A stretch of 64,000 nt of DNA. Origin: Litoditis marina. Taxonomy: Eukaryota > Nematoda > Chromadorea > Rhabditida > Rhabditidae. The notes under the pieces were generated by a model. It did not search any database. It saw nothing but the letters and a program-made list of their open reading frames with translations, and had not been told where the DNA came from. Below, in pieces: positions 61,860 to 64,000 of this stretch (position 1 is the first letter of the stretch; the number at the start of each line of letters is the position of its first letter). The stretch covers positions 1,116,001 through 1,180,000 of the forward strand of contig OZ038433.1 of the NCBI GenBank assembly GCA_964036275.1, read 5' to 3'. A program made the position numbers and the translations under genes.

Positions 61860-62666
61860 AGTACAATAGGCTCACGGATACTACACGAAGTGTTGATTGA
61901 AGACTGGAAATATGAATTGATCAGGATAGAAAGAACAGGAAACGTAGAACGCATAGCATTGATTCAAAGTTTGCTCATGATTGTAGCTCTGGATAATCTC
62001 TAATCAGTCTTCGAACAATTCTACAAATCAACACACGTAGTCAGTGCTTTACTCGCAAATTTTCTAAATAAATCACGAAATAGTTTATTCCTGACTACAT
62101 TTCATCAGAAGGAAATTGATTGTTAGCTACTACAGAATGACCGTCACTTCAAACAAAGATAAGAAGTGCGCTCGCAGAAGGAAAGGTCTTATGAACAGCC
62201 GGCTACAAACCTTTTCTTGTATTAATCAAAGATAAGAAGTCGTACAATAACAGCTACAAAAACGTGAACGTATTGAAGCTAGCTGCGAGCATATTTGAGG
62301 AAAAAATGCATTCTTCCTTGTTATATTCTGACTACTTAAACTACTAGATTTCATAAAAGTTTAGGAGAAGCGCAAGATTGGTGATGAAAATTCATTATAT
62401 GACCTAAACTGTTTTCCGGCTGTCAGCATGATGGTAATTCTCCAGCCAGTATTGTCAATAAAACGTGAATTCAAGAACAATACGCCAAATACTCGACTCG
62501 TAATCACGAGACAAACGTCATAGAACTACAGGGACGGGCACAAATCTTTATAACAACGAGATAACAGAACAATAGACGATCCTAAGCTAAACTAGATAGA
62601 CAGTCAGCAAAAAAAACAGAAAACACCTATTTTAAATATGAGATAATGAATGTACAAAGGTGAATA
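61860..62666. other. Spacer between mrps33 and PNKP
   Basis: Both neighbours are transcribed on the minus strand. No coding exon seen. A TTTCCAG acceptor on that strand near 61904 could receive a spliced leader or end a 5'-UTR intron of PNKP. Confidence 0.5.
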
Positions 62667-64000
62667 TTATTTCTTTCGCAACAAAGCGCGTTTTCCTTGT
62701 CCGATTGGTGGCCTCACCACCTTTCCACGCATCATCTTCAATTCATCTTGAACCTGAAATGTCAATGGTGTTAGTTCTTGAGTTCTGCCAAACACTGCTA
62801 TCTAAAAATAAATGTACATAGTTGTGACACCCGATACATATAAGAGGTTCGGTATAAGAAATAACAGCTAAAGCATGACTATCAGAAAACGTACTAGGTA
62901 CTATACAGATCAGGAAGTGAAAATGTGTCATACTGAGGTTCCTGGTTAGCAATGTTTCGTTAAGTTTTTAGTACCTACTAAATTAGTTAACTAGCACACC
63001 AACGGTTACAAGCCTGACTTACGCTGATAAAAGATTCTTCAACTTGATATATCTAGAAAAGTTAGCCAGTTCCCAAAATGTGAAAAGGTGACAGCTGACC
63101 TGCCGGAAGACAACATGATCGTCGAAGAAGAGTCCGTGCAGTCGCAACATCTTGGTCAGATAGTGGAACATGGGCAGATTGGGATAGTACTGGGGAGACA
63201 GCTGCTCTCGCTGCTCATACGGCTCCATCGACATCACTCGTACCACCTGCACAGACATTATTTGACCTCCATATTGATTACTCTATCACATTTAACCACT
63301 TATCTCTTGTTTCTAATGAAGCACGTGAGATGGGTAATGTTACCCATTCCTTGAACCATAAATCTATCCCACCCAAAAACTACTACCGATAATTATCAAC
63401 AAAACCCTACTGAGCGTAGGAGATAGGAGATCAGATATCTCTCAGCGCAACCGGACATAACCACTACTTTATTAATTGAAGACTCTTCCGTTGGTACTTG
63501 GTAACTTGCCGTTGGTACTTGGTAACTTGCTTACAACATACCGAAAATGCTTCATTCTCTTCAGAATTGAAATTAGTACACCTGAATCGTCACAAATAGA
63601 GCGTTCTCAATTTAAATGAAAGGTACAGGGTTTGCTCTTTCTCAATAATGCCTATAAGGTGTATGTGCCCAATCTCACTGCGTTTGTAGTTTCATCATGT
63701 TACTTTCAGTCAAAATTGATTATGGCGTGTACCAAGATCAAACTACAACGAAGAGTTGTTCACTTGTTATATAAGGAGTGCGAAATGTATAAATGTCTGT
63801 CTCTCACCGGAATCCAAACTGCGAGCAAAAGATTCGTAGCAGAGCGCTCAACACTGCGCTATTAGAGCACATAACAGGCAAGCTTTGGAATCGAAGACAT
63901 GTGCGCGTACACAGCGGAAAGTTAGATATACAGCACCCTGCTGCCTTTCAGTTGGCAACGACTATACCTTCATACTGCGCTTGTCGGTCGGATGTACCAC
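62667..64000 (-). CDS. mrps-33: Mitochondrial small-subunit ribosomal protein S33 (5' end outside window)
   Basis: Three minus-strand exons are visible: 63968-64000 (runs off the edge), 63100-63246 and 62667-62753 (TAA). Phases agree and 88 residues are in the window. The fragment PTDKRSMKVVRVMSMEP followed by YYPNLPMFHYLTKMLRLHGL and a basic tail (GQGKRALLRKK) matches the mS33 family. The family is about 100 residues long, so only roughly 10-20 N-terminal residues are missing. The first visible intron (63247-63967) contains a tRNA-derived SINE that touches the donor site. The gene lies head-to-tail with PNKP, about 0.8 kb upstream. Confidence 0.88.
63778..63966 (-). mobile_element. tRNA-derived SINE, copy 5, touching an mrps33 splice donor
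   Basis: CACCGGAATCCAAACTGCGA, CAACACTGCGCTATTAGAGC and GTTGGCAACGACTATAC. Read on the minus strand, the SINE terminus GTATAGTCGTTGCC begins with the GT donor of the intron whose exon starts at 63968. A partial copy also lies near 47360-47402. Confidence 0.85.

Overview
The window looks like genomic DNA of a rhabditid nematode, probably Caenorhabditis-like. Genes have many short exons (28-178 nt) whose introns end in T-rich CAG acceptors. The gene set includes a worm-type tau-tubulin-like kinase and an SRSX-like chemoreceptor. Introns and intergenic DNA are packed with short foldback elements and tRNA-derived SINEs. All exon models were read by eye from reading frame, splice sites and phase; there is no transcript evidence. 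Position 42813-43012 is a 200-N assembly gap.

Layout. (1) 304-23041 (+) is the 3' part of a large type I membrane protein: 11 EGF repeats, a laminin-G/pentraxin-like domain, an HYR-like region, one sushi module, GCC2/GCC3 repeats, 2 more EGFs, a membrane helix and an acidic tail. Its first intron holds a complete four-helix membrane protein gene on the opposite strand (1111-4702). (2) 23.6-35.1 kb (-) holds a complete 364-residue TTBK/CK1-like kinase gene (26151-35131). Downstream of it lies a broken duplicate of its middle exons between two 360-bp direct repeats. (3) 36783-43234 (+) is a seven-helix chemoreceptor gene. (4) 43.8-46.7 kb has three weak coding-like segments that I do not recognise. 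(5) 47671-50182 (+) encodes a small secreted Cys-rich protein. (6) 53784-56087 (+) encodes a small four-helix membrane protein. (7) 57529-61859 (-) is a complete polynucleotide kinase 3'-phosphatase (PNKP), and 62667 to the window end (-) is mitochondrial ribosomal protein S33, whose first exon or exons run off the edge.

The genes do not form one pathway. PNKP and mrps33 are housekeeping neighbours in the same orientation; the others are membrane, secreted or signalling proteins.

The most interesting signal is the mobile DNA. There are at least five short foldback or SINE families, a 445-bp hAT-type element with a perfect 8-bp target duplication, a 4.2-kb terminal-inverted-repeat element and a back-to-back SINE composite. 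In two places a repeat end appears to supply a splice site: the acceptor of a TTBK exon and the donor of an mrps33 intron.
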